DNA of 32,344 nucleotides from Thiotrichales bacterium. GTDB taxonomy: Bacteria > Pseudomonadota > Gammaproteobacteria > Thiomicrospirales > Thiomicrospiraceae. This document shows, piece after piece, positions 15,749 to 24,997 of this stretch. Location: positions 1 through 32,344 of the forward strand of contig JALVTA010000124.1 in the NCBI GenBank assembly GCA_027036095.1, written 5' to 3'. Each line of letters opens with the position of its first letter. Positions within the stretch are counted from its first letter, which is position 1. The notes beneath the pieces were generated by a model. The model saw nothing but the letters and a program-made list of their open reading frames with translations. It did not search any database and was not told the origin of the DNA. Both the position numbers and the translations under genes were made by a program.

Positions 15749-16476
15749 TCAACGCCACTGGCGCTGACGGATCATTTCCGGCACCAGCCGGTGAATGATC
15801 GGATAGGCCTGCTTGATCGTCATGCCGCTTTTGAGTTCCGGACGATAGAGCAGCCGCACCATCAGGCGGTCCAGCGGAGAGAGTTCCTCCTGAATGTCCA
15901 GATCATTGGCGATGGAAGGGCTGACCCAGTCGGCATCGTTGGGCAGTCCGAGGGACTGGGTGAGTTCTTCTACCACACAGCTGTGGAACAGGCCTTTTTC
16001 AAATGCATGGTCGGCGGGGATGATGACCCAGGCGCGTTCAATGGCGTTGCTGGGCTGACGCATGACCAGATAACTGATGCAATTGCTTTCCTGAGAGAGG
16101 CGCACGGCCTGGCGGGCATCGCCGGTAACCTCGGCAATGCGGGCGGCGTAGTCTTTGTCGCGGGTAAGGACGATGGTGAAGTTGGCCTTGTGCTGTGCGG
16201 GCCGAATGTCAAGACCGGTAAGTTGATGCAGGGTGTGGAAGTGATCCCGGATGTCCTCGCGCAGCACCGGCAGGGGGCGCACATGGTCGTAGCGAATGCG
16301 GTAGCGGATGGGCCGGGTCCATTTGCTGAGCCGTTTGAGACCGGCTTCGTATTCATGTTTGAAGGCGATTTCCGCAAAGGCCTTTTCCACATAGTCGGCG
16401 TTTTCCCAGATGCGCTGAAAGCCCGCCATGGCCATGGCGGGCAGTGTAGCCAGCAGTGTCAGCGCAATCAGTCGTT

Positions 16477-16480
<4 letters not shown>
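15749..16480 (-). CDS. Secreted DUF2927-type protein
   Basis: The 243-residue product begins with a clear Sec signal peptide (MKRLIALTLLATLPAMAMA, cleavage near residue 19), so the mature protein is probably periplasmic. The motif EELTQSLGLPND at residues 171-182, followed by SIAND and LSPLDRLMVRLLYRPEL, is what I recall of DUF2927, a family with a zincin-like look but no confirmed activity. Two cysteines (134 and 168) could form a disulfide. Its ATG overlaps the uvrA TGA by 4 bp, so the two are probably translated from one mRNA. No function can be assigned. Confidence 0.75.
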
Positions 16481-19290
<2,810 letters not shown>

Positions 19291-19324
19291 GACCGCCGTC
19301 GTGGAATGAGTGGGAGAGCCGGAC

Positions 19325-19330
19325 ATTATA
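19325..19330 (-). promoter_or_regulatory. Possible -10 element of uvrA
   Basis: On the minus strand TATAAT lies 34 bp upstream of the uvrA start codon. No convincing -35 is seen at 16-18 bp, and that region is overlapped by a degenerate copy of the intergenic repeat (19349-19370). Confidence 0.4.
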
Positions 19331-19348
19331 CCCGCCGTCGGCATGGGC

Positions 19349-19370
19349 GACGGGGCCTGCCCCGATTCCG
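19349..19370 (+). repeat. Degenerate copy of the 22-bp intergenic repeat
   Basis: GACGGGGCCTGCCCCGATTC resembles the core in its first 15 bases but has lost the T tract. It is 80 bp from the next copy. The assignment is tentative. Confidence 0.35.
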
Positions 19371-19428
19371 CAGGGGCGTCGCAAAAGCGGCCCGGCACGT
19401 TGCCGCGGCAGGCGGAAAAGGCGTCAGA

Positions 19429-19450
19429 GACGGGGTCTCCCCCATTTTTG
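19429..19450 (+). repeat. 22-bp intergenic repeat, copy 1
   Basis: Core GACGGGGTCTCCCCC followed by ATTTTTG. It is identical over 22/22 bases to the copy at 29021-29042 in the other locus. After ATTTTT, a 36-nt stretch leads to AAAAAT, an inverted complement of the T tract. Upstream bases make GAGAC-GGG-GTCTC a small palindrome. Confidence 0.8.
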
Positions 19451-19540
19451 GGGTGTGCCGCCCGAGCGCGCCTGTACCGCACCTGAAAAATACCTGCCAT
19501 AGAGGCGGAAAAGGGGCTGTCACCGCTTCTGCGCTAAAAA

Positions 19541-19562
19541 GACGGGGTCTCCCCTGGTTTTG
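19541..19562 (+). repeat. 22-bp intergenic repeat, copy 2
   Basis: Matches copy 1 at 19 of 22 bases; the differences are at core positions 15-17. It is followed by a perfect 14-bp palindrome, GCCAGCGCGCTGGC, at 19574-19587. Confidence 0.75.
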
Positions 19563-19644
19563 GCGGCTGCCATGCCAGCGCGCTGGCGGCGGCGTGGAGA
19601 TAGGGGGCTTGATGGGACCGGATGTCGGTCACATGGGGGCTGAA

Positions 19645-19666
19645 TACGGGGTCTCCCCCATTTTTG
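19645..19666 (+). repeat. 22-bp intergenic repeat, copy 3
   Basis: Matches copy 1 at 21 of 22 bases (T instead of G at the first position). The GCACCGTGAAAA downstream parallels GCACCTGAAAAA after copy 1. Confidence 0.8.
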
Positions 19667-19747
19667 CCGGATCGACTGGCTGCGGCGTTGCGGTTGCACC
19701 GTGAAAAGGTCGGAAAAGGGCCGCTTCAGGGCGCTTTCGTGGTAGGG

Positions 19748-19769
19748 AGCGCGGTCTCCCCCGGTTTTG
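19748..19769 (+). repeat. 22-bp intergenic repeat, copy 4
   Basis: Matches copy 1 at 17 of 22 bases and keeps GGTCTCCCCC and the T tract. It is the last copy before the aroE stop codon. Confidence 0.6.
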
Positions 19770-19835
19770 CGGGATCGGTTTCCGGCGCGTGGGAAGGCGC
19801 CCTTTTTACCCGGCACAGGCGTCGGGTGGGCGGTT

Positions 19836-20675
19836 TCAGAGCTGCTGGCGGACCTGTTCCAGCGTGGTGGCCGCATCGGGGCGTACGCCGCGCCAGATTT
19901 CAAAGGCCGCGGCAGCCTGACACACCAGCATGCCCAGCCCGTCCCGACGGGCGGCGGCAGGCTGCACCCGTTCAGCCCAGCGCAGAAAGGGAGTGGGGAC
20001 CTTGCCATACATCATGTCGTAGGCCAGCCCGTCCGGTGCCAGCAGGTGGGCGGGCAGATCAAGGGCTTCGCCCTGCAGACTGGCAGCGGTGCCATTGATG
20101 ATCACATCAAAGGTGTCCAGCCGCTCCAATTCATCCAGTCCGCCAGCGGTGAGATGCGTGCCGGCCGCCAGGTCGGAAAAGGCTTCGGCCAGCCGCTGTG
20201 CTTTGTCCGCCGTGCGGTTGGCGATATGCAGGGCAACCGGCCCCTGGGCCAGCAGAGGTTCCAGCACGCCCTGCACGGCACCGCCGGCGCCCAGGATGAG
20301 CAGTCGTCGGTCTGCCACCGGAAAGTCGGCCAGTTCGGTAATGTCCTGCACCAGCCCGACGCCGTCCGTGTTGTCACCGGTCAGGGTGCCATCTGCATTG
20401 ACCATCAGGGTGTTGACCGCGCCGGCCCGTCGGGCACGGGGGGCGAGGGTGTCGGCCAGCTCGTGGGCGGCCAGTTTGTGGGGCACGGTGACATTGAAGC
20501 CGCGGTAGCCCTGCTGCACCAGAGCGCCCATGGCTGGGGCGAAGGGGGCAGCACGGTCGATGCGGATGGCCTCGTAAACCATGTCCTGACCGGTCTGTTC
20601 GGCAAACAGACGGTGGATCAGCGGTGACTTGGAGTGGGCGATGGGGTCTCCCACGACGGCGTAGCAGTCAGGCAC
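19836..20675 (-). CDS. aroE: Shikimate dehydrogenase (NADP+)
   Basis: AroE reduces 3-dehydroshikimate to shikimate in the chorismate pathway. The 279-residue product has the substrate-binding HSKSP (residues 14-18), the catalytic lysine in NVTVPHK (Lys67), NTDG (102-105) with the conserved aspartate, and the dinucleotide loop GAGGAV (129-134) followed by ANRTADKA, whose NRT is typical of NADP-specific forms. Its start overlaps the hemB end by 8 bp, so it is the second gene of a hemB-aroE operon. No terminator is evident after it; the repeat region follows. Confidence 0.97.
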   Translation of the reverse strand: MPDCYAVVGDPIAHSKSPLIHRLFAEQTGQDMVYEAIRIDRAAPFAPAMGALVQQGYRGFNVTVPHKLAAHELADTLAPRARRAGAVNTLMVNADGTLTGDNTDGVGLVQDITELADFPVADRRLLILGAGGAVQGVLEPLLAQGPVALHIANRTADKAQRLAEAFSDLAAGTHLTAGGLDELERLDTFDVIINGTAASLQGEALDLPAHLLAPDGLAYDMMYGKVPTPFLRWAERVQPAAARRDGLGMLVCQAAAAFEIWRGVRPDAATTLEQVRQQL

Positions 20676-21681
20676 CGCAGGCCTCCTCTTTCAGCCACCG
20701 GGCCGCCTGTTTGGCGTAGTAGGTGAGAATGCCGTCGGCGCCGGCACGCTTGCAGCTGAGCAGGGTTTCCAGCGCCACCTTGCGTTCGTCCAGCCAGCCG
20801 TTGGCGGCGGCGGCCTTGAGCATGGCGTACTCGCCGCTGACGTGATAGACGAAGGTGGGGGCCATGAAGGTGTCCTTGATGCGGCGCACGATGTCCAGAT
20901 AGGGTACGCCCGGCTTGACCATCACCATATCGGCCCCTTCATTCAGATCCAGCGCCACCTCGTGCAGGGCTTCGTCCGAATTGGCCGGGTCCATCTGGTA
21001 GGTGGACTTGTCCCCCTTGCCCAGATTGGCGGCGGAGCCGACCGCATCCCTGAAGGGGCCGTAGTAGCTGGAGGCGTACTTGGCCGAGTAGGCCATGATG
21101 CGGGTGTGAGGGAAACCGGCGGCTTCCAGCGCCTCGCGGATGGCACCGATGCGCCCGTCCATCATGTCGGAGGGGCCGACCACATCCGCTCCGGCTTCCG
21201 CATGGCTGAGCGCCTGACGCACCAGCGCGCGGGTGGTCTCCTCGTTGAGCACGTAGCCGGTATCGTCGATGATGCCGTCCTGGCCGTGGGTGGTGAAGGG
21301 ATCCAGTGCCACATCCGTCATTACGCCCAGCTCGGGGAAATGTTCCTTGAGCGCGCGCACGGCCCGCTGAGCCAGTCCGTCAGGGTTCCATGCCTCTTCC
21401 GCCTGCAGGGACTTCTTCTCCTGCGGCACCACCGGAAACAGGGCAATCATGGGAATGCCCAGCTCCTGCAGGGTCTCGGCCTCTTCCAGCAACAGGTCGA
21501 CAGACAGCCGCTCAATGCCAGGCATGGAGAGCACGGCCTCTCGCCGGCCGGTGCCTTCCAGCACGAACATGGGGTAGATCAGATCGTCGGCAGTCAGCAC
21601 GGTCTCGCGCATCAGCCGGCGGGAGAAGGCGTCCCGGCGCATGCGGCGCGGTCGGGTAAGGGGGAAGCTGCGCTGAAGCAT
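20668..21681 (-). CDS. hemB: Delta-aminolevulinic acid dehydratase (porphobilinogen synthase), magnesium type
   Basis: HemB joins two 5-aminolevulinate molecules to porphobilinogen in haem synthesis. From the ATG at 21681 it has 337 residues, with AGAGGAAA about 10 nt upstream; the upstream ATG at 21723 has no ribosome-binding site. The Schiff-base lysines are Lys201 (YSAKYAS) and Lys256 (MVKPG). Residues 123-136 read DVALDPFTTHGQDG, with aspartates where the zinc enzyme of E. coli has cysteines, so this is the zinc-independent, magnesium-dependent type known from Pseudomonas. It is the first gene of hemB-aroE. Confidence 0.97.
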   Translation of the reverse strand: MLQRSFPLTRPRRMRRDAFSRRLMRETVLTADDLIYPMFVLEGTGRREAVLSMPGIERLSVDLLLEEAETLQELGIPMIALFPVVPQEKKSLQAEEAWNPDGLAQRAVRALKEHFPELGVMTDVALDPFTTHGQDGIIDDTGYVLNEETTRALVRQALSHAEAGADVVGPSDMMDGRIGAIREALEAAGFPHTRIMAYSAKYASSYYGPFRDAVGSAANLGKGDKSTYQMDPANSDEALHEVALDLNEGADMVMVKPGVPYLDIVRRIKDTFMAPTFVYHVSGEYAMLKAAAANGWLDERKVALETLLSCKRAGADGILTYYAKQAARWLKEEACGA

Positions 21682-21710
21682 GGTTGCAATTTCCTCTGTT
21701 CTGGCAGGAC

Positions 21711-21730
21711 AATGACTGTTCATTTTATAT
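21711..21730. promoter_or_regulatory. Divergent promoter region of hemB and the next gene
   Basis: An AT-rich stretch holds possible -10 elements in both directions: TTATAT on the plus strand (21725-21730) and TAAAAT on the minus strand (21727-21722). The imperfect palindrome AATGA-CTGT-TCATT (21711-21724) overlaps them. No clear -35 elements are seen. Confidence 0.35.
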
Positions 21731-21746
21731 GCGTGCGGAGGGCGGC

Positions 21747-22175
21747 ATGGACACCTTTGAATATCTGTTTTTCGATCCGTCGCTGGCGGAGGCTTTTGCC
21801 GCCGCCTGCCGGGAGGCGGGCATTCCCTGCGAAGTGGAGGTGGGCGAGCAGGTCAATGTCAAGGTGGATGCGAGCGTGGGCGAAACCAACCAGCAGGAGC
21901 TGGAAGCCCTTTATGACGAATACTTCTGGCAGGCCCAGGCCGAGCAGGTGGAGGCCGAGCATGACGACTTCTCCGCCACCGGCATTCAGGTGCAGCTGTC
22001 CAATGGCGAGTACACCACCATCCGTCTGTCGCCGGAGGTGATGAACCGGCTGCTCAGCGTATTCACCGTTGAAGAACTCAACCAGTTCATGCACGAGGTG
22101 GCGGCTGCCATCGAGAACCCCAATGGGGGCGGCACCATCTGCGAGGTGCTGCGCAGGGAGCAGAAGGGGTCATAG
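21747..22175 (+). CDS. Small acidic protein of unknown function
   Basis: I do not recognise this family. From the ATG at 21747 it has 142 residues and starts MDTFEYLFFDPSLAEAF; ATGs at 21729 and 21684 are in frame, but GGAGGG just before 21747 favours the last (its spacing of about 4 nt is short). The protein is soluble, strongly acidic (AEQVEAEHDDFS), and has no signal peptide, membrane segment or cysteine cluster. Its first 50 residues look like a small alpha/beta fold (LFFDPS...IPCEVEVGEQ...VKVDA), and its C-terminal half is predicted helical (VMNRLLSVFTVEELNQFMHEV). It is divergent from hemB and upstream of soxC, with a possible weak terminator after it. Confidence 0.75.
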   Translation: MDTFEYLFFDPSLAEAFAAACREAGIPCEVEVGEQVNVKVDASVGETNQQELEALYDEYFWQAQAEQVEAEHDDFSATGIQVQLSNGEYTTIRLSPEVMNRLLSVFTVEELNQFMHEVAAAIENPNGGGTICEVLRREQKGS

Positions 22176-22197
22176 AAAAGCCTGTCTTGCTCATAAA

Positions 22198-22226
22198 AAA
22201 TCCATATCAGGATTTCATGATTTTTT
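22198..22226 (+). terminator. Possible weak terminator after the unknown gene
   Basis: AAATCC (22198-22203) and GGATTT (22210-22215) form a 6-bp AT-rich stem, followed after 5 nt by TTTTTT. An alternative outer pairing is AAAAAATC with GATTTTTT. The stem is weak, so termination is uncertain. Confidence 0.4.
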
Positions 22227-22238
22227 GAATTGGGCTGC

Positions 22239-22268
22239 TTGCATGGCATCAAAGTTCGGGGTTATTAT
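22239..22268 (+). promoter_or_regulatory. Probable soxCD promoter
   Basis: A -35 TTGCAT (22239-22244) and -10 TATTAT (22263-22268) are separated by 18 bp. The predicted leader is about 100 nt long. It includes the inverted repeat CTGTAA (22325-22330) and TTACAG (22341-22346) upstream of the AAGGAG ribosome-binding site of soxC. Confidence 0.6.
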
Positions 22269-22376
22269 TCCAAGTCACTCTCGTGCGACCTGAGCGATGG
22301 GGCGGTGCCGTGTCGCCAGGCCAACTGTAAAGTGTTGGTGTTACAGAGCAAGAATACCAATCAAGGAGCACTATCA

Positions 22377-23729
22377 ATGACTGATAAGCGTGTAGAAGAA
22401 AAGGTTGCGCTGCCCACCGAGGAAAGCCGCAACCAGAGCCGCCGCGCCTTTCTGAAAGGCACCGCGGCGGTCGCGGGCGGTGTGCTGTTCACCAAGGCCG
22501 CCTCTGCCGACTATGATCCCAAGAAGGCGGTAGCACCTTACGCGGGCAAGAAGGAAATCACCGAGCCCCTGAAGGATGGCCCTTGGCGCCACCGCTTGGG
22601 CTTCGGTGTGCGCCGTTATCCCTATGGCCAGCCCACACCTGAGGTGAGCTATATTCAGCGTCGCACGCTGGAGTGGCTGACGCCCGACTCCATGGCGTCC
22701 ATCACCATGACACCGCTGCAGTACCTGCACGGCATCATCACCCCCAACGGTCTGCACTTCGAGCGTTTCCACGGCGGCGCACCTTCCATCAAGGCCAAGG
22801 ATCACCGCCTGGTCATTCACGGCCTGGTCGAGCGCCCGCTGATCTTCACCGTTGACGATCTGAAGCGTTTCCCCTCCATCTCCCGCATCCACTTCATCGA
22901 GTGTCCGGCCAACGGCGCGATGGAGTGGAAGGGTGTCCAGCTGAACTCCGTTCAGTGGACCCACGGCATGATGTCCTGCGTGGAGTACACCGGCGTGCGT
23001 CTGTCCGACCTGCTGAAGGAAGCCGGCATCAAGCTGGACAAGGCGCGCTGGATTATCCCGGAAGGTGCAGACGCCTCCGGCATGTCCCGCTCCATTCCGC
23101 TGGAAATCGCCATGGACGATTGCTATGTGGCCTATGCCCAGAACGGTGAGCCGCTGCGTCGCGAGCAGGGTTATCCGATCCGTCTGGTCGTACCCGGCTG
23201 CGAGGCCAACATGTGGGTGAAATATCTGCGTCGCATCAAGGTCTCCGACGTGCCGCTGCAGCACCGCGAGGAAACCTCCAAGTACACCGAGCTGATGCCA
23301 GATGGCACCGCTCAGCGCTTCTCCTGGTACATGGAGCCCAACTCCGTCATTACCTATCCGTCTCCGGACTTCAAGATGCAGGGTCCCGGCCGCTACGTGG
23401 TCCGTGGTCTGGCTTGGTCCGGTCGTGGCAAGGTGGCCCATGTTGATGTCTCTTTTGACGGTGGCAGGAACTGGCACGAAGCGCACTTCACTTCCCCGGT
23501 TCTGGATAAGGCGTGGACCCGCTTTGAGATCGAGTGGGATTGGGACGGCAGTGAAGCTTTCCTGATGAGCCGCGTCACCGACGAGACCGGCTATGTGCAG
23601 CCCACCATGCCGGAAATGCGCGCCGTTGAAGGAACCAACAACGTTTACCACCGTACTGCGATGGTGACATGGCGCGTGCATGCTTGGAACAGCAAAAACA
23701 AGGGGTTGGTAGAAAATGTTCAGTACTAA
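22377..23729 (+). CDS. soxC: SoxC, molybdenum subunit of sulfane dehydrogenase SoxCD
   Basis: SoxC is a sulfite-oxidase-family molybdoenzyme. With SoxD it oxidises the sulfane sulfur bound to SoxYZ in the periplasm. The 450-residue product has a Tat signal (SRRAFLKG, twin arginines 22-23; cleavage probably after ASA near residue 44), as expected for a periplasmic molybdoenzyme. TPLQYLHGIITPNGLHFERF and HRLVIHGLVERPLIFT are close to SoxC, and Cys176 (FIECPANG) is the expected molybdenum ligand. The C-terminal dimerisation domain begins near residue 320. A more general sulfite dehydrogenase is the alternative, but the SoxD partner supports SoxC. The start has AAGGAG. It overlaps soxD by 14 bp. 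Confidence 0.9.
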   Translation: MTDKRVEEKVALPTEESRNQSRRAFLKGTAAVAGGVLFTKAASADYDPKKAVAPYAGKKEITEPLKDGPWRHRLGFGVRRYPYGQPTPEVSYIQRRTLEWLTPDSMASITMTPLQYLHGIITPNGLHFERFHGGAPSIKAKDHRLVIHGLVERPLIFTVDDLKRFPSISRIHFIECPANGAMEWKGVQLNSVQWTHGMMSCVEYTGVRLSDLLKEAGIKLDKARWIIPEGADASGMSRSIPLEIAMDDCYVAYAQNGEPLRREQGYPIRLVVPGCEANMWVKYLRRIKVSDVPLQHREETSKYTELMPDGTAQRFSWYMEPNSVITYPSPDFKMQGPGRYVVRGLAWSGRGKVAHVDVSFDGGRNWHEAHFTSPVLDKAWTRFEIEWDWDGSEAFLMSRVTDETGYVQPTMPEMRAVEGTNNVYHRTAMVTWRVHAWNSKNKGLVENVQY

Positions 23730-24783
23730 GAAATCTCTGATTGCGGTGGCCGTAGCGGCCACCATGGCGGCGGGCTCTGCGCTGGCCATGTCTTCCAGCT
23801 CCGGCGGCAAGGCAACCGAGGCCGCTGCGGGCAAGACCGATGGCAAGTGGGCCTCCAACTACCGCGAAATCATCAAGGAGAGCGGTGGCAAGTATCTGGA
23901 CCGTGAGGTGATGGAAAAGATCCTGGGCAAGGATGTCAACTCCCTGCGCGCCAAGCTGGATCCCAACAACCCGTACTCCTTCGAGGTGGATGATGCTATC
24001 GACGGCGGTCCGCACGGCAACAGCCAGTGTAAGGTGCCGCTGGCCTTCACCGAAGTGCGCGACAGCGCAGAGAAACATGAGAAGGCCGACTATGTCGCCT
24101 ATGGCTATGGCAAGCCCATTGCGGAATCTGCCATCAAGCCGTGGGAAATCGACGTCAACGGCGACGGTGACGGCTTCCCAATTCTGCCCGATGACAAGTA
24201 CATGACCGTAGAGAAGGGCGGTAATGTCTATGTTCAGTTCTGCGGCATGTGCCACGGTGAATTCGGTGAAGGCGCCAAGGGCTATCTGCCGCTGGCGGTG
24301 GACGAGGATCTGGTCACGTCCGACTTCCGTGATCCCGCGCCCATGAAGACCATCGGCAACTACTGGCCCTATGCGACCACCATCTTCGACTATGTTCGTC
24401 GCGCCATGCCATTCTGGTCACCCAACTCTCCGGCCATCGGCGATGCGGGCTATTACGGTATCACTGCCTATCTGATCCAGGCCAATGGTATTCCGCTGGA
24501 TGACAATGGCCGTGAGCTGGATGATGAGGACAAGGCAACACCGCAGGTGGTCATGGCTGCCAACAAGTACATGAAGAACCAGGGCAACTTCTTCTGTGAT
24601 CACCGTCCGATCACGCACAACAAGCGTTGCATGAAAGACTGCCCGGATTACCTGGTTGGCGATGGTGCGGGTGATATCCATCACTACCGCGAAGCGCGCA
24701 AACTGCCTGACGGTACGCTGCAGTACAACGTCAACCAGCGTCTGCACGAGACCCCTCCGGGCATCGGCCACAAAGGCTTCTAA
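23716..24783 (+). CDS. soxD: SoxD, cytochrome c subunit of sulfane dehydrogenase
   Basis: SoxD takes electrons from SoxC. The 355-residue product has a Sec signal peptide (cleavage near Ala24), so it is periplasmic. Only one haem site, CGMCH (residues 176-180), is present; Met231 in RRAMPFW is the likely sixth ligand. GEFGEGAKGYLPLA and KTIGNYWPYATTIFDYVRRAMPF are typical of SoxD. Paracoccus SoxD carries two haems, so this looks like a one-haem version. Odd points: an EF-hand-like DVNGDGDGF (146-154) and a tail with three cysteines (294, 305, 309). It overlaps the end of soxC, which implies coupled translation. Confidence 0.88.
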   Translation: MFSTKKSLIAVAVAATMAAGSALAMSSSSGGKATEAAAGKTDGKWASNYREIIKESGGKYLDREVMEKILGKDVNSLRAKLDPNNPYSFEVDDAIDGGPHGNSQCKVPLAFTEVRDSAEKHEKADYVAYGYGKPIAESAIKPWEIDVNGDGDGFPILPDDKYMTVEKGGNVYVQFCGMCHGEFGEGAKGYLPLAVDEDLVTSDFRDPAPMKTIGNYWPYATTIFDYVRRAMPFWSPNSPAIGDAGYYGITAYLIQANGIPLDDNGRELDDEDKATPQVVMAANKYMKNQGNFFCDHRPITHNKRCMKDCPDYLVGDGAGDIHHYREARKLPDGTLQYNVNQRLHETPPGIGHKGF

Positions 24784-24799
24784 GGTTTGTTGCAAACCT
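24783..24799 (+). terminator. Hairpin directly after the soxD stop codon
   Basis: AGGTTTG, loop TTG, CAAACCT form a perfect 7-bp stem starting at the last base of the stop codon. No T run follows, so it may protect the mRNA 3' end rather than terminate transcription. A standard terminator lies 16 bp further on. Confidence 0.5.
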
Positions 24800-24815
24800 G
24801 AATCTGAACCGTGTC

Positions 24816-24844
24816 AAGCCCGCCTTCTGGCGGGCTTTTCTTTT
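24816..24844 (+). terminator. Rho-independent terminator of soxCD
   Basis: AAGCCCGCC, loop TTCT, GGCGGGCTT make a perfect 9-bp stem, followed by the T tract TTTTCTTTT. It clearly separates soxCD from the moa genes. Confidence 0.93.
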
Positions 24845-24942
24845 GCCACATCCGTGCTAGTTACGCCCTGCTGGATGACGTCAGCGGGAGAGGGAACCCC
24901 TCCAGTCCGGCCATGAGTTGCTGGATCAAGGATTCGTCCGTC

Positions 24943-24970
24943 TTGCATCCTTATCAGTTTTCTCTAAAAT
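24943..24970 (+). promoter_or_regulatory. moaA promoter
   Basis: A -35 TTGCAT (24943-24948) and -10 TAAAAT (24965-24970) are separated by 16 bp. Transcription should start near 24976, inside the palindrome that abuts the start codon. Confidence 0.65.
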
Positions 24971-24971
24971 A

Positions 24972-24997
24972 GCGTTATTTCCCGCGGGATATAACGC
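24972..24997. promoter_or_regulatory. 26-bp palindrome before moaA, ModE-like operator
   Basis: GCGTTAT at 24972-24978 and ATAACGC at 24991-24997 are perfect inverted half-sites. The 12-nt centre TTCCCGCGGGAT is itself nearly palindromic; only one of the 13 base pairs is mismatched. CGTTAT-N12-ATAACG has the same halves and spacing as the E. coli modA operator for ModE as I remember it. It overlaps the start of transcription and ends one base before the ATG, so bound protein would block transcription. As RNA the same sequence would hide the only Shine-Dalgarno-like GGGA. ModE itself is not in the window. Confidence 0.6.

Larger units (their letters stand above)
19291..19835. other. Gene-free repeat region between uvrA and aroE
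   Basis: These 545 bp contain no gene I can support. They hold four clear copies of a 22-bp core starting at 19429, 19541, 19645 and 19748 (spacings 112, 104 and 103 bp), all in the same orientation, plus one degenerate copy at 19349. The sequence between cores also has recurring parts: GCACC(G)TGAAAA follows cores 1 and 3, and CGGAAAAGGG recurs before the next core. The spacings are not multiples of three, so the open frames across the region are not coding. A 5-bp stem followed by CTTTTT (19784-19807) looks like a weak plus-strand terminator. Confidence 0.7.

Noticed and set aside
19291..19500. A 70-residue N-terminal extension of UvrA
   Set aside because: The extra codons translate the intergenic repeats and have no UvrA similarity; MLDKIIIRGARTHNLKN at 19290 is the normal start.
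19429..19769. The spaced repeats as a CRISPR array
   Set aside because: The cores are 22 bp, diverge from each other, and are separated by about 80 bp of partly related sequence; no cas genes are visible.
20643..20660. Another repeat copy inside the start of aroE (GGGGTCTCCCACGA)
   Set aside because: It encodes the conserved VGDPIAHS of AroE and lacks the T tract, so the short match is explained by coding sequence.
22325..22346. CTGT...ACAG before soxC as a LexA box
   Set aside because: The halves are separated by 14 bases, whereas LexA sites have 8; soxC is also not an expected SOS gene.
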